This document shows positions 1 to 9,695 of a DNA stretch of 64,000 bases, piece by piece; position 1 is the first letter of the stretch; every line of letters begins with the position of its first letter. Both the position numbers and the translations under genes were made by a program. The stretch lies in the NCBI RefSeq assembly GCF_008843145.1, contig NZ_CP030265.1, positions 2,342,001 through 2,406,000 of the forward strand, given 5' to 3'. Source of the DNA: Skermanella pratensis (GTDB lineage Bacteria > Pseudomonadota > Alphaproteobacteria > Azospirillales > Azospirillaceae). Under the pieces are notes generated by a model, which saw nothing but the letters and a program-made list of their open reading frames with translations, had not been told where the DNA came from and searched no databases.

Positions 1-816
1 CGGCCGGCCCAGTTCGGCCGGCTTGTCCATCAGGATCTCCAGCGCGCCGGCGTCCAGGTCCTTCCGTCGGCGCCATCGCGCGCGCTCGTAGAGCAGCCCC
101 GGATCGTTGCGCAGGGTCGCGGGAACCTTGCTGATCAGGGCGTCGACATTGCCCCGCTTCATGCCGGCCAGATGGAACCTTGCTTCGGCCAGCGCCTGGT
201 ACCCGCTGCCGACCAGGGGGAGCATGCGGCGGGCGGCCGACTCCTCGTTGTCCCACATCAGCCGGTCGAACCGGGCCAGATGGTCCCGGGGGCGCAGCAG
301 GTCGCCGAAGCGCGAGCGGAAATCCTGCTCCTCCGTCTGGCCGAAGCCGCCGGCGACCCAGCGCTCGCGAACCAGTTCGGCGGCCTGCGCGGTCTTGCCG
401 TCGTTCAGCAGCACCGTGGCATAGCGCAAGGTGCCGCCGCCGGTCAGCGGAGGATAGGCATCGAACCAGGCCTTCACGTCGGCAGCCGGCATCCAGAGCG
501 GCATCGCCAGTTCCGCGTTCCGGCGCAGTGTGTTCAGGTTCGGCCATTCCGGGTTGCCGCGGACGAAGGCGGCGATGGAGTCGAAGCTCGCTTCGGTGCC
601 GGGGCGCGCCATGTCGAGCCACTGGATCGCCTTGGCCGGCAGCGGTTCCCCGGCCTGGGAGGCCAGGGCCTTCGCCTCGTCCCATCGGCCGCTCTCCGCC
701 GCCTTGAAGGCGGTCCGGTAGACCGCGAGGTCGCGCTCGTCCAGGTCGGCGGCCGACGCGCCGGGCATCCAGGCGCCGGCCGCGACGGACAAGGCCAGCG
801 CGAGCGCGAATACCAT
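1..816 (-). CDS. soluble lytic murein transglycosylase, 5' part (runs off the window)
   Basis: Only the first 272 codons are present; the catalytic SLT domain lies beyond base 1. The protein starts with a hydrophobic signal peptide (MVFALALALSVAAGAWMPG) and continues as repeated short helices rich in Ala, Trp and Asp (for example AESGRWDEAKALASQAG and MWDNEESAARRMLPLVGSG), which is how the superhelical U-domain of Slt70-type enzymes reads. Such periplasmic enzymes cleave peptidoglycan strands to 1,6-anhydromuropeptides. It is divergent from dapA with about 90 bases between the starts. The start is the first ATG that gives a clean signal peptide. The family call rests on the N-terminal half only. 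Confidence 0.75.
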   Translation of the reverse strand, partial: MVFALALALSVAAGAWMPGASAADLDERDLAVYRTAFKAAESGRWDEAKALASQAGEPLPAKAIQWLDMARPGTEASFDSIAAFVRGNPEWPNLNTLRRNAELAMPLWMPAADVKAWFDAYPPLTGGGTLRYATVLLNDGKTAQAAELVRERWVAGGFGQTEEQDFRSRFGDLLRPRDHLARFDRLMWDNEESAARRMLPLVGSGYQALAEARFHLAGMKRGNVDALISKVPATLRNDPGLLYERARWRRRKDLDAGALEILMDKPAELGRP

Positions 817-903
817 GGCATGGACAGGGCGGGCGCACTTGCCGTACCAGTCCGCTGCGGCTAATGTGCCTGCCTTGTTTCTTGTGCCGGTACGGAGGTC
901 GGT

Positions 904-1779
904 ATGTTTTCGGGGTCCATCGTCGCGCTCTTGACGCCTTTCAAGAACGGGAAAGTCGACGAGAAAGCCTTCCAGTCCTTCGTCGATTGGCAGATTGGGC
1001 AGGGTACCAACGGGCTCGTGCCGGTCGGGACGACCGGCGAGTCCCCGACCCTCAGCCATGAGGAGCACATGCGCGTCGTCGAGCTGTGCATCGAGGCGGC
1101 CGCAGGCCGTGTGCCGGTCATCGCCGGCGCAGGCTCGAACTCGACGGCGGAGGCGATCGCCTTCACGCGTCACGCCAAGAAGGCGGGCGCGGACGCCGTG
1201 CTTACCGTCACGCCCTATTACAACAAGCCCACGCAGGAAGGTTTGTATCAGCATTACAAGGCGATCCACGACTCTGTAGAAATTCCGATCATCATTTACA
1301 ACATACCAGGTCGCAGCGTGATCGACATGACGGTCGCCACAATGGCACGTCTCGCGAAGCTTCCCAATATCGTCGGCGTCAAGGATGCCACGGCGGACTT
1401 GACCAGACCGTTAAGGACCCGTGTCGAAATCGGGCCGGAATTCTGCCAGCTCAGCGGGGAGGACGCCACTGTCGTCGGTTATCTGGCGCAGGGCGGGCAC
1501 GGCTGCATCTCGGTGACCGCCAACGTCGCTCCGGCGCAGTGCAGCCAGCTTCATGCCGCCTGGGCCGCGAATGACAGGCCGACCGTCGAGCGGCTGCGCG
1601 ACCAGCTGATGCCGCTTCACCACGCCCTGTTCCTGGAGACCAGCCCGGCGCCGGTCAAGTATGCGGCCAGCCTGCTGGGCCTCTGCTCCGAGGAGGTCCG
1701 GCTGCCCGTGGTTCCGGTGACGGACGCGACACGGACCGCAGTTCGCGAGGTGATGGTGAAGGCGGGCGTGCTCAACTGA
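904..1779 (+). CDS. dapA: 4-hydroxy-tetrahydrodipicolinate synthase
   Basis: Cytosolic class I aldolase that condenses pyruvate with aspartate semialdehyde, the first committed step of lysine and diaminopimelate synthesis. The 291 residues match the family length. Visible landmarks are GTTGESPTL near residue 43, the [10 protein letters not shown] segment with Tyr105 and Tyr106, the IIYNIPGRS segment with Tyr132, and the Schiff-base lysine Lys160 in VGVKDAT. It is followed by smpB in the same direction after 64 bases. Divergence from a peptidoglycan hydrolase fits the diaminopimelate need, but any shared control is inference. Confidence 0.97.
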   Translation: MFSGSIVALLTPFKNGKVDEKAFQSFVDWQIGQGTNGLVPVGTTGESPTLSHEEHMRVVELCIEAAAGRVPVIAGAGSNSTAEAIAFTRHAKKAGADAVLTVTPYYNKPTQEGLYQHYKAIHDSVEIPIIIYNIPGRSVIDMTVATMARLAKLPNIVGVKDATADLTRPLRTRVEIGPEFCQLSGEDATVVGYLAQGGHGCISVTANVAPAQCSQLHAAWAANDRPTVERLRDQLMPLHHALFLETSPAPVKYAASLLGLCSEEVRLPVVPVTDATRTAVREVMVKAGVLN

Positions 1780-1843
1780 GCACGTTCGGCGGCACGGCAT
1801 AAGACAACCTGCGTGGCAGGAAGAAGAAAGTAGAGGAATAATC

Positions 1844-2332
1844 ATGGCTCAGCCGGGGCCCGTCTCGGGCCGGATTGCGGCTCAGAACCGCCGTGCCCGG
1901 TTCGATTACTTCATCGATGAAACGCTCGAGGCAGGGATCATGCTGGTCGGCACGGAGGTGAAATCCCTCCGCGCCGGTAAAGCCAGCATCAACGAATCCT
2001 ATGCGGGCGAACAGAATGGCGCGCTGTACCTGGTCAACGCCTACATTCCGGAATACCAGCTCGCCGGCCAGTACTATCAGCACGAGACCAAGAGGCCGCG
2101 GAAGCTGCTGGTCCACAAGCGGGAAATGAACCGCCTGATGGGCGCCATCAAGCGCGAAGGCGTCACGATCGTCCCGCTGTCGGTCTATTTCAACGCGCGC
2201 GGCATCGCCAAGGTCGAGCTTGGGGTCGCCCGCGGCAAGAAGAAGGTGGACAAGCGGGCATCGGAGAAGGAGCGCGACTGGCAGCGCGACAAGGCGCGCG
2301 TGATGCGCAGCAGAGGGAAGGACGCGGATTAA
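1844..2332 (+). CDS. smpB: SsrA-binding protein SmpB
   Basis: Binds tmRNA and delivers it to stalled ribosomes for trans-translation. The 162-residue protein has the family's features in order: [37 protein letters not shown], the [16 protein letters not shown] segment, and a basic C-terminal tail ([19 protein letters not shown]) that folds into the ribosomal A site. It follows dapA, as in many alphaproteobacteria. No tmRNA gene was recognised in the window. Confidence 0.97.
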   Translation: MAQPGPVSGRIAAQNRRARFDYFIDETLEAGIMLVGTEVKSLRAGKASINESYAGEQNGALYLVNAYIPEYQLAGQYYQHETKRPRKLLVHKREMNRLMGAIKREGVTIVPLSVYFNARGIAKVELGVARGKKKVDKRASEKERDWQRDKARVMRSRGKDAD

Positions 2333-2390
2333 GGAACCATAACCTTCCTCCGCGGTTGGAGCCTCCGACGGAAAGACAAAGGAGACTCCG

Positions 2391-3560
2391 ATGCGCGCAC
2401 TGGTCTGGCATGGCAAGGAAGATGTCCGGGTCGACACCGTGCCCGATCCCAAGATCCTGAATCCCAGGGACGCAGTGGTCAAGATCACGTCCACTGCGAT
2501 ATGCGGCTCGGACCTTCACCTTTACGGTGGCTACATTCCTACATTGAAGTCCGGCGACATCCTGGGTCATGAGTTCATGGGCGAGGTGGTGGAAGTCGGC
2601 AAGGAGCCGGGACGTCTGAAGGTCGGAGACCGCGTCGTCATTCCCTTCACCATCGCCTGCGGCCATTGCTACTTCTGTGACCATGACCTCTGGTCCCTCT
2701 GCGACAACTCCAATCCCAATGCGGAGATGACGTCGAAGGTCATGGGGCAGTCGCCGTCGGGTCTGTTCGGTTACACCCACCTGTTCGGCGGCTATGCCGG
2801 CGGACAGGCCGAATATGTTCGCGTCCCCTACGCCGATGTCGGACCTTTCAAGGTGCCCGACGGCTTCAGCGACGACCAGGTCCTGTTCCTGACCGATATC
2901 TTCCCGACCGGCTACATGGCGGCCGAGAATGCCGACATCCAACCCGGCGACACGGTCGCGGTGTGGGGCTGCGGGCCGGTTGCCCAGTTCGCGATCCGCA
3001 GCGCCTATCTCCTCGGGGCGGAGCGGGTGATCGCCATCGACCGCGTACCGGAACGGCTTGCCATGGCACGCGACGGCCGGGCGATCACGATCAACTTCGA
3101 TGAGGAGGACGTTCACGATCGCCTGATGGAACTGACCGGCGGGCGCGGTCCGGACAGCTGCATAGATGCCGTCGGCATGGAGGCCCACGGAGGCGGGAGC
3201 GTCGACGCGGTTTATGACCGGGTCAAGTTCGCCGCTTTCATGACCACCGACCGGGCCCATGCGCTGCGCCAAGCGATCATGGCGTGCCGCAAGGGCGGGA
3301 CCGTTTCGCTCGCGGGCGTCTATGGCGGCGTGGTGGACAAGATCCCCATGGGCGCTGCCTTCAACAAGTCCCTGAAGTTCAGGATGGGGCAGACCCACGT
3401 CCACAAGTACCTGCCGCGCCTGATGAAGCACATCCAGGACGGCGACCTGGACCCCAGCTTCGTGATCACCCACAAGCTGCCGCTTGACCAGGCGCCCGAA
3501 GGTTACCGGATCTTCCGGGAGAAGAAGGACAACTGCATCAAGGTCGTCCTGAAGCCCTGA
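2391..3560 (+). CDS. zinc-dependent alcohol dehydrogenase (formaldehyde dehydrogenase-like branch)
   Basis: Medium-chain dehydrogenase of 389 residues. The catalytic zinc site shows as CGSDLH near residue 38 and [12 protein letters not shown] near residue 59; the structural zinc cysteines are in [15 protein letters not shown] around residues 90-104. The NAD-binding GxGxxG variant is [11 protein letters not shown] near residue 192. The long insertion after the structural zinc and the [11 protein letters not shown] stretch are typical of the glutathione-independent formaldehyde dehydrogenase-like branch. The true substrate cannot be read from sequence. A good Shine-Dalgarno (AAAGGAG) precedes the ATG. 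Two hairpins follow the stop. Confidence 0.9.
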   Translation: MRALVWHGKEDVRVDTVPDPKILNPRDAVVKITSTAICGSDLHLYGGYIPTLKSGDILGHEFMGEVVEVGKEPGRLKVGDRVVIPFTIACGHCYFCDHDLWSLCDNSNPNAEMTSKVMGQSPSGLFGYTHLFGGYAGGQAEYVRVPYADVGPFKVPDGFSDDQVLFLTDIFPTGYMAAENADIQPGDTVAVWGCGPVAQFAIRSAYLLGAERVIAIDRVPERLAMARDGRAITINFDEEDVHDRLMELTGGRGPDSCIDAVGMEAHGGGSVDAVYDRVKFAAFMTTDRAHALRQAIMACRKGGTVSLAGVYGGVVDKIPMGAAFNKSLKFRMGQTHVHKYLPRLMKHIQDGDLDPSFVITHKLPLDQAPEGYRIFREKKDNCIKVVLKP

Positions 3561-3571
3561 GAGTCCCTCGC

Positions 3572-3601
3572 GCCGGCCTCCGCCCCCGGGTGAAGGCCGG
3601 C
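3572..3601 (+). terminator. hairpin downstream of the alcohol dehydrogenase
   Basis: Perfect 8-bp arms (GCCGGCCT and AGGCCGGC) around a 14-base loop begin 12 bases after the stop codon. There is no strong T tract, only ATTTT about ten bases further on, so its termination strength is uncertain. Confidence 0.45.
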
Positions 3602-3634
3602 ACGAGAGGCATTTTGCGCCGATCGGACAGAAAG

Positions 3635-3673
3635 ACTGGCCGGACTGGGGAGTCGACTCCCGGTCCGGCCAGT
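3635..3673. terminator. long GC-rich hairpin between convergent genes
   Basis: A 39-base near-perfect inverted repeat: the outer arms ACTGGCCGGAC and GTCCGGCCAGT pair perfectly and the core GGGAGTCGACTCCC is itself a palindrome. It sits between the convergent alcohol dehydrogenase and NYN genes, so it probably serves as a bidirectional terminator. Confidence 0.6.
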
Positions 3674-3727
3674 CGTTCGTGGAGACGCGGACCTGAAGAC
3701 CCCCGGAATCGACAGGCCGCGAATCGT

Positions 3728-4312
3728 TCAGGCGGTCTCGTACAGATTGCTGTGCGGATCGTTGGACGGCGGGTCGCGATGCTGGTGGACGCGGGCGATC
3801 GACGGTGACAGATCCTGGAGTTCGATGAAGTTGTCCGCCTGCCTGCGCAGCTCGTCGGCAACCATGGGCGGCTGGCTGCGAACGGTGCTGATCACCGAGA
3901 CCCGCACTCCTTTCCGCTGCACCGCGTCGACCAGCCTCCTGAAATCGCCGTCGCCGGAGAACAGCAGGATATGATCGACATGCTCGGCCATCTCCATCAC
4001 GTCGATGGCGAGTTCGATGTCCATGTTCCCCTTGATCTTGCGCCGGCCCGATGCGTCGGTGAATTCCTTCGTCGGCTTTGTTACCATGGTGTAACCATTG
4101 TAATCGAGCCAATCCACCAGCGGCCTGATCGGGGAGTACTCCTGATCCTCGACTAGCGCGGTATAGTAGAAGGCACGCACAAGGCGACCTTTGGATGCGA
4201 AAAGATCAAGGAGGCGTTTGTAATCGATATCAAATCCAAGGGCTCTCGCCGCGGCATATAAATTTGCACCGTCTATGAACATTGCGATGCGTTCTTCTTG
4301 ATAGAATATCAT
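3728..4312 (-). CDS. NYN domain protein (LabA/DUF88 family)
   Basis: A 194-residue protein of the PIN-like NYN superfamily, whose members are metal-dependent RNases or RNA-binding proteins. The acidic active-site residues are visible: Asp14 in IAMFIDGANLY, Asp in GNMDIELAIDVM, and the pair in LLFSGDGDFRRLVDAV. The C-terminus (after IELQDLSPSIARV) is a short polar tail. The start is the ATG preceded by AAAAGG; the reading frame stays open further upstream, but that stretch runs antisense to folK. It is divergent from folK across a 160-base, relatively AT-rich gap. Its RNA target is unknown. Confidence 0.88.
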   Translation of the reverse strand: MIFYQEERIAMFIDGANLYAAARALGFDIDYKRLLDLFASKGRLVRAFYYTALVEDQEYSPIRPLVDWLDYNGYTMVTKPTKEFTDASGRRKIKGNMDIELAIDVMEMAEHVDHILLFSGDGDFRRLVDAVQRKGVRVSVISTVRSQPPMVADELRRQADNFIELQDLSPSIARVHQHRDPPSNDPHSNLYETA

Positions 4313-4472
4313 CTGAGTACCTTTTGGACTATAATGGTTGTCACACATCGGCCAATTTCTTATCCCGCTTCGCTCACCAAGCAGGAGGGTCTTTAATGCC
4401 GCATTGGCCACGATGTAGAGATAGGGCAATGCTTCCAAGCAGACAAGAGGTTCCCTTGAGGTCACGACAAAA

Positions 4473-4967
4473 GTGATTTTCATCGCATTAGGATCAAACC
4501 TTCCCAGCGATGTGTATGGCTCACCCCAAGACATATGCGAAGCTGCGATAGGTGCGCTGCAAGACCACGGGATCTCTGTGGTCGCTCGTTCGCGCTGGTT
4601 CCGGACGGCACCAGTTCCGGTCTCAGATCAACCTTGGTTTGTTAACGGCGTGATCGCGGTCGCTACAGGGCTGAACCCTGCCGACCTTCTGTCATTACTG
4701 CACGAAGTCGAGGCAGAGTTCGGACGAACCCGCAGCATACGCAACGAAGCCCGTCTCCTGGACCTGGACCTCGTTGCATATGACGATCTTGTAACGGACG
4801 GGGGTACGCCGCCGACGCTTCCGCACCCCCGGATGCACGAAAGGGCTTTCGTCCTGTTCCCGCTTTCCGACATCGCGCCGGACTGGAAGCATCCGGCGAC
4901 GGGGATCGACCTGTCCGACCTGATCGCGGCGCTTCCCGCCGACCAACGCGCGGAACCCGATGCATGA
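4473..4967 (+). CDS. folK: 2-amino-4-hydroxy-6-hydroxymethyldihydropteridine diphosphokinase
   Basis: Transfers pyrophosphate from ATP to 6-hydroxymethyl-dihydropterin in folate synthesis. Recognised from the N-terminal ALGSNLPSD, the substrate-binding SRWFRTAPVPVSDQPWFVN, and the family signature RLLDLDLVAYDD followed by LPHPRMHERAFVLFPL. The length, 164 residues, is normal. The start is a GTG with GAGG about 11 bases upstream. rpoZ follows 75 bases downstream in the same direction. Confidence 0.95.
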   Translation: MIFIALGSNLPSDVYGSPQDICEAAIGALQDHGISVVARSRWFRTAPVPVSDQPWFVNGVIAVATGLNPADLLSLLHEVEAEFGRTRSIRNEARLLDLDLVAYDDLVTDGGTPPTLPHPRMHERAFVLFPLSDIAPDWKHPATGIDLSDLIAALPADQRAEPDA

Positions 4968-4979
4968 TACGTGTCGCGC

Positions 4980-5008
4980 TTGCTTCGACCATGCCCAAAC
5001 CGTATATA
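4980..5008 (+). promoter_or_regulatory. candidate promoter for rpoZ
   Basis: TTGCTT and TATATA separated by 17 bases, 34 bases upstream of the rpoZ ATG, in a locally AT-rich strip directly after folK. It resembles a housekeeping sigma promoter. This is a pattern match only. Confidence 0.4.
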
Positions 5009-5042
5009 GAAAAGCTTGGCATATTGTTGGAGTTCGCCCCTT

Positions 5043-5507
5043 ATGGCACGCGTAACCGTTGAAGACTGCGTCATCAAGATTCCAAATCGTTTCGAGCTGG
5101 TCATGATGGCCGCCCAGCGGGCGCGGGATGTCGCCACGGGTGCTCCGCTGTCGATCGACCGCGACAACGACAAGAATCCGGTCGTGGCGCTGCGCGAGAT
5201 CGCGGACGAGACCATCGGCCTGGACGAACTGCGGAACGCGCTGATCCGCGGCCACCAGAAGGTGGTCGAGGCCGACGAGCCGGAGGACGACATCGTCGAG
5301 TTGATGGCCGGCGAGCAGGCGTGGGCCCAGCAGATGACGGTGGGCGACGATGACCTGGGCGGCGACGACCTGGGCGCCGACGGCGACGTGGAGGAGGGCG
5401 ACGACGTCCTTTCCGACATGGAGCAGGAGCCGGGCGTCGATATCGACACCGAGGAAGGCCAGCTGGTCGACCGCGACGTCGACGATGTCGGCAAGGCCTA
5501 CGAGTAA
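5043..5507 (+). CDS. rpoZ: RNA polymerase omega subunit with long acidic tail
   Basis: Omega helps assemble RNA polymerase by clamping the beta-prime subunit. The conserved part is residues 1-70: [46 protein letters not shown]. After it comes an unusually long tail of about 80 residues, very rich in Asp and Glu ([20 protein letters not shown], then [10 protein letters not shown]), giving 154 residues against roughly 80-130 in most bacteria. The start is the ATG beginning MARVT, the family's usual N-terminus, with GGAG 11 bases upstream. It precedes rel, the standard alphaproteobacterial order. Confidence 0.95.
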   Translation: MARVTVEDCVIKIPNRFELVMMAAQRARDVATGAPLSIDRDNDKNPVVALREIADETIGLDELRNALIRGHQKVVEADEPEDDIVELMAGEQAWAQQMTVGDDDLGGDDLGADGDVEEGDDVLSDMEQEPGVDIDTEEGQLVDRDVDDVGKAYE

Positions 5508-5609
5508 GGGGCCGGCTGTCGGGAGCTTGGTGTCGGGTCGCGGGAGGCTCGCCGTACGAGTGTGCGAGATCGAATCCATGATGCCGTCGTTTGCCGCGGG
5601 TGAGAGGCG

Positions 5610-7778
5610 ATGATCCGGCAGTACGAGCTTGTCGAACGCGTCAAGGCGTATGATCCAAGCGCGGATGAGGATGCCCTCAACCGCGCTTACGTCTTCTCGA
5701 TGCGTGCCCATGGTTCGCAGACCCGGGCCAACGGCGACCCCTACTTCTCCCATCCGTTGGAAGTCGCCGGCATCCTCACCCAGATGAAGCTGGACAGCGC
5801 TTCGATCGTGACCGCCCTGCTGCACGACACGGTCGAGGACACCGTGGCGACGCTGGAGGACGTGCAGCGCCTGTTCGGCGCCGATATCGCGCGCCTCGTC
5901 GACGGCGTCACCAAGCTGTCGCGGATCGAGCTCCAGAACATCGAGACGCAGACCGACCAGGCCAAGCAGGCGGAGAACTTCCGCAAGCTGGTGCTTGCCA
6001 TGTCGGAGGACATCCGGGTCCTGCTGGTCAAGCTGGCCGACCGCGTCCACAACATGCGGACGCTGTCGTACCTGCGTGACCCCGAGAAACGGAAGCGGAT
6101 CGCCCGCGAGACGCTGGAGATCTACGCGCCGCTGGCCGAGCGCATCGGCATCCACAAGATGAAGGACGAGCTCGAAGACCTCTCCTTCGCCGAGCTGAAT
6201 CCCGACGCCCGCGACAGCATCCTCGCCCGCCTCGCCTTCCTGCGCACGTCGGAGGGCGGGCTGGTCGGCCGCGTCCTCGACGAGCTGCGCCACACGCTGG
6301 CCGAGCACGGCCTGCCCGACGCGACGGTCACCGGGCGGGAAAAGACGGCCTATTCGATCTGGCGCAAGATGCAGCGCAAGAACGTGGCCTTCGAGCAGCT
6401 CTCCGACATCATGGCGTTCCGCGTCATGGTCGATTCGGTCGAGCAGTGCTACCAGGCCCTGGGCGTGATCCATGCCCGCTACCCGGTCGTGCCGGGCCGC
6501 TTCAAGGATTACATCTCGACTCCGAAGCCCAACGGCTACCGCAGCATCCACACCTCGGTGATCGGGCCGGAGCGACAGAGGATCGAGGTGCAGATCCGCA
6601 CCAGCGACATGCACGAGGTGGCCGAGCTCGGCGTCGCCGCCCACTGGGCCTACAAGCAGAACCACCAGCGCACGGAGGGCCGCCAGTACCGCTGGTTGCG
6701 CGAACTGCTCGATATCCTGGAGCATGCCCAGAAGCCCGAGGAGTTCCTGGAGCACACGAAGCTGGAGCTGTTCCAGGACCAGGTGTTCTGCTTCACGCCC
6801 AAGGGCGACTTGATCGCGCTGCCGCGCGGCGCCACCCCGGTCGACTTCGCCTATGCGGTCCACAGCCAGATCGGCGACACCTGCGTGGGCGCCAAGGTCA
6901 ACGGGCGGATGCTGCCGCTGCGCAGCCAGCTGCAGAACGGCGACCAGGTGGAGATCTTCACCTCCAAGGCGCAAACGCCGTCGCCCACCTGGGAGCGCTT
7001 CGTCGTCACGGGGAAGGCGCGGGCACGTATCCGCCGGTTCATCCGGACGCAGCAGCGCTCGCAATACATCGACCTCGGCAAGGCCCTGCTCCAGAAGCTG
7101 TTCCGCCAGGAGGGCTACGAGTTCTCCGACAAGGCGGTCGAAGGCGTCGTGAAGATCTTCCAGGCGTCCTCCGTGGACGACCTGTTCGCCAGCGTCGGCG
7201 CCGGGCTTCAGTCGGCGCGCGAAGTCTTCAACGCGGTCTTCCCCGGTCACAAGCCGGCGTCCGAGCGCGACGACAAGGTCGTCCCGATCAACCGGTCCGC
7301 CCGGCACAAGCACAAGAAGGACATCCCGCTCCCGATCCGGGGCCTGATTCCCGGCATGGCGGTACACTATGCGGGCTGCTGCCATCCGCTGCCGGGCGAC
7401 CGCATCGTCGGGATCGTGACCACCGGCAAGGGCGTCACCATACACACGATAGACTGCGAGACGCTGGAGAGCTTCAGCGATACGCCGGAGCGCTGGATCG
7501 ATGTCGGCTGGGACAGCGGCGGAGAGGCGGCCGAGGAGCATGTCGGCCGCATCAACGTCATCATCGCGAACGAAGCGGGCAGCCTGGGAACCCTGTCCAC
7601 CGTGATCGGCAAGAACGGCGGCAACATCACCAATTTGAAGATCACCAGCCGCAACACGGACTTCTTCGAGATGCTGATCGACATCGACGTCAAGGACGTC
7701 AAGCATCTGACCAACATCATCGCGGCGCTCCGGGCAACTCCGGTAATCAATTCGGTCGATCGGGCACGCGGACGGTGA
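5610..7778 (+). CDS. bifunctional (p)ppGpp synthetase/hydrolase (RelA/SpoT)
   Basis: Makes and degrades the stringent-response alarmone. Domains in order: HD hydrolase with an intact HD motif (HPLEVAGIL near residue 49, ALLHDTVEDT near residue 70), synthetase around residues 230-350 (KDYISTPKPNGYRSIHTS, then EVQIRTSDMHEVAELG), TGS domain (VFCFTPKGDLIALPRGATPV), a middle helical region, and a C-terminal ACT domain (VIIANEAGSLGTLSTVIG). The intact HD and synthetase motifs indicate a bifunctional Rel typical of alphaproteobacteria. The 722-residue length is normal. The link with rpoZ is meaningful, since omega forms part of one ppGpp site on RNA polymerase. Confidence 0.96.
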   Translation: MIRQYELVERVKAYDPSADEDALNRAYVFSMRAHGSQTRANGDPYFSHPLEVAGILTQMKLDSASIVTALLHDTVEDTVATLEDVQRLFGADIARLVDGVTKLSRIELQNIETQTDQAKQAENFRKLVLAMSEDIRVLLVKLADRVHNMRTLSYLRDPEKRKRIARETLEIYAPLAERIGIHKMKDELEDLSFAELNPDARDSILARLAFLRTSEGGLVGRVLDELRHTLAEHGLPDATVTGREKTAYSIWRKMQRKNVAFEQLSDIMAFRVMVDSVEQCYQALGVIHARYPVVPGRFKDYISTPKPNGYRSIHTSVIGPERQRIEVQIRTSDMHEVAELGVAAHWAYKQNHQRTEGRQYRWLRELLDILEHAQKPEEFLEHTKLELFQDQVFCFTPKGDLIALPRGATPVDFAYAVHSQIGDTCVGAKVNGRMLPLRSQLQNGDQVEIFTSKAQTPSPTWERFVVTGKARARIRRFIRTQQRSQYIDLGKALLQKLFRQEGYEFSDKAVEGVVKIFQASSVDDLFASVGAGLQSAREVFNAVFPGHKPASERDDKVVPINRSARHKHKKDIPLPIRGLIPGMAVHYAGCCHPLPGDRIVGIVTTGKGVTIHTIDCETLESFSDTPERWIDVGWDSGGEAAEEHVGRINVIIANEAGSLGTLSTVIGKNGGNITNLKITSRNTDFFEMLIDIDVKDVKHLTNIIAALRATPVINSVDRARGR

Positions 7779-7903
7779 CTGAACGCGTCTCCGCCTCCAT
7801 ATAGCACGAAGACGGCGGCGGTAGCGCGCCTTTGGCGCTGCATCCGCCGCTGCCGCCCCGTTGCAACGCCTTCCTGCCCCGACAGACTGATCCGTCCCGA
7901 CAC

Positions 7904-8461
7904 ATGTTCCGCCGCCGCACCAAGCACGCCTTCCATCATCGCATCCGCGATCTGTTCTGGCCGCGTGCGGGATGGCGGCGCTCCTCGGCTTACGTGGGGC
8001 ACCGGATCGGGCGGCTGCCGGGCACGCCCTATTCCATCGCGGCCGGTTTCGCCAGCGGGGCCGCGGTCTCCTTCACCCCATTCATCGGCTTCCACTTCCT
8101 GCTCGCGGCAGGGCTGGCCCTGGTCCTTCGGGGTAACCTGCTGGCGTCGGCGATCGGCACGGTGGTCGGAAATCCCTGGACTTTTCCCGGCATCTGGTTG
8201 GCGGCGTACCGTGTTGGGGCTATGGTGTCCGGGCAATCGCACGGCGGAGAAGTGGCGGCCCAACACCTGACCCTGGCGATGATCCTGGATCACCCGGGAC
8301 AGGTGTTCCTGCCCATGATGATCGGCGGCACGCTGCTGGGGATCGTCGCCTGGTTCCTGTTCTTCTTTCCCGTGCGCGCCGCGGTATCGACCTATCATGC
8401 CCGGCGCGCCCTGCGGCGGACGAGAAAGGCGCGGCACCGCAAGCTGGAGCTTGAAGTATGA
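7904..8461 (+). CDS. DUF2062 membrane protein
   Basis: A 185-residue inner-membrane protein of the DUF2062 family. It has a basic N-terminus ([20 protein letters not shown]), then hydrophobic segments at [40 protein letters not shown] and [20 protein letters not shown]. The sequence between ([10 protein letters not shown]) matches the family's conserved GNPxT motif. Function is unknown. Its last codons overlap the pdxJ start as ATGA, so the two are probably translationally coupled. An in-frame TTG exists 72 bases upstream, but the ATG gives the usual family N-terminus. Confidence 0.85.
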   Translation: MFRRRTKHAFHHRIRDLFWPRAGWRRSSAYVGHRIGRLPGTPYSIAAGFASGAAVSFTPFIGFHFLLAAGLALVLRGNLLASAIGTVVGNPWTFPGIWLAAYRVGAMVSGQSHGGEVAAQHLTLAMILDHPGQVFLPMMIGGTLLGIVAWFLFFFPVRAAVSTYHARRALRRTRKARHRKLELEV

Positions 8462-9216
8462 TACGCACCCTGCGCCTTGGCGTGAACATCGACCATGTCG
8501 CGACGATCCGGAACGCCCGGGGCGGCAGACATCCGGACCCGCTTCGCGCCGCCCGCGCCGCCGCGGAGGCCGGGGCCGACGGCATCACCGCCCATCTGCG
8601 GGAGGACCGACGCCATATCACCGACGACGATATCCGGCGGCTGAGCGCGGAGATCCGGCTTCCCCTGAATCTCGAGATGGCGGCGACCGGGGAGATGGTC
8701 GCCATAGCCTTGCGCCACCGCCCGCATGCCGCCTGCATCGTTCCCGAGCGGCGGGAGGAACGGACTACCGAGGGTGGCCTCGACGCCGCCGGCAACCATG
8801 ACGCACTCGCCCCGATCATCCGGGATCTGGGCGCCGCCGGAATCCGGGTGTCCCTGTTCGTCAATCCCGACCCGGTCCAACTGGATGCCGCCGCGGCGCT
8901 CGGCGCCCCTGTGGTCGAGCTCCATACGGGAGCCTATTGCGACGCCGAGGCGGACGATGTCCGTGCCCATGAGCTGGGGCGCATCCGGACCGCGGCCGCC
9001 CACGCGGAGGCGATCGGGCTGGAGTGCCATGCCGGCCATGGCCTTGCCTTCGATACCGTCGGTCCGGTCGCGGCCATTCCGACCATCGTGGAGCTGAACA
9101 TCGGGCATTTCCTGATCGGCGAAGCGGTCTTCGGCGGGCTCGACGGGGCCATCAGGCAGATGCGGGCGCTGATGGACCGGGCACGCTCCGGCGCGGACGA
9201 TCGGCGCGGTGCCTGA
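8458..9216 (+). CDS. pdxJ: pyridoxine 5'-phosphate synthase
   Basis: Condenses 3-amino-2-oxopropyl phosphate with 1-deoxyxylulose 5-phosphate to form pyridoxine 5'-phosphate, the last ring-forming step of DXP-dependent vitamin B6 synthesis. Clear landmarks: [19 protein letters not shown] at the N-terminus, [46 protein letters not shown] and [30 protein letters not shown]. The 252-residue length is normal. The start overlaps the previous stop by ATGA and the end overlaps the acpS region by a few bases, which marks a tightly packed operon. Confidence 0.97.
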   Translation: MIRTLRLGVNIDHVATIRNARGGRHPDPLRAARAAAEAGADGITAHLREDRRHITDDDIRRLSAEIRLPLNLEMAATGEMVAIALRHRPHAACIVPERREERTTEGGLDAAGNHDALAPIIRDLGAAGIRVSLFVNPDPVQLDAAAALGAPVVELHTGAYCDAEADDVRAHELGRIRTAAAHAEAIGLECHAGHGLAFDTVGPVAAIPTIVELNIGHFLIGEAVFGGLDGAIRQMRALMDRARSGADDRRGA

Positions 9217-9220
9217 CCCC

Positions 9221-9658
9221 ATGATCCTCGGCATCGGCAACGACCTGATCGACATCCGTCGCATCGAGCGGACCCTGGAGCGCTACGGCGAGCGGTTCCT
9301 TGACCGCGTCTTCACCGAGGTGGAGCGGCGGAAGTCGGACCGGCGCAACCAGCGCGCCGCGAGCTACGCCAAGCGGTTCGCCGCCAAGGAGGCCTGCGCG
9401 AAGGCGCTCGGCACCGGGCTGAACCGCGGGGTCTACTGGCGCGACATGGGGGTGGTGAACCTGCCCGGCGGACAGCCGACCATGCGTCTGACCGGCGGGG
9501 CCCTCGAGCGCCTGAAGCGCATCACGCCGCCCGGCATGTCACCCGTGATACATCTCACCTTGACCGACGACCTCCCTTTGGCGCAAGCCATCGTCATCAT
9601 ATCCGCCGTGCCCGCCGGTGAAGCCGTCCAGGACGGCTCCTCCGTCCCTCGAACCTGA
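9221..9658 (+). CDS. acpS: holo-[acyl-carrier-protein] synthase
   Basis: Transfers 4'-phosphopantetheine from CoA to apo-ACP. The Mg-binding motif is [13 protein letters not shown] at the N-terminus, with the second motif [15 protein letters not shown] near residue 55. The start at the ATG giving MILGIGNDL fits the family; a GTG four codons upstream is also in frame and would overlap pdxJ. The C-terminal extension after AIVIISAVP is slightly longer than usual and overlaps sequence upstream of the lepB start. The neighbours pdxJ and lepB are the standard alphaproteobacterial context. Confidence 0.95.
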   Translation: MILGIGNDLIDIRRIERTLERYGERFLDRVFTEVERRKSDRRNQRAASYAKRFAAKEACAKALGTGLNRGVYWRDMGVVNLPGGQPTMRLTGGALERLKRITPPGMSPVIHLTLTDDLPLAQAIVIISAVPAGEAVQDGSSVPRT

Positions 9659-9695
9659 CCGCCACGGAGCAGCCGCCCCCGGGTGGCGTCACGCC

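Noticed and set aside
2190-4112. Long open frame on the minus strand opposite smpB and the alcohol dehydrogenase
   Set aside because: Antisense to two clearly recognised genes; composition reads as a GC-rich shadow with no motif.
4313-4534. N-terminal extension of the NYN protein
   Set aside because: Runs antisense into folK; a good Shine-Dalgarno precedes the shorter ATG.
4695-7706. 1003-codon open frame on the minus strand opposite folK, rpoZ and rel
   Set aside because: Antisense shadow; its Leu/Val/Asp/His-rich content is what high-GC antisense frames produce, and the plus-strand genes are certain.
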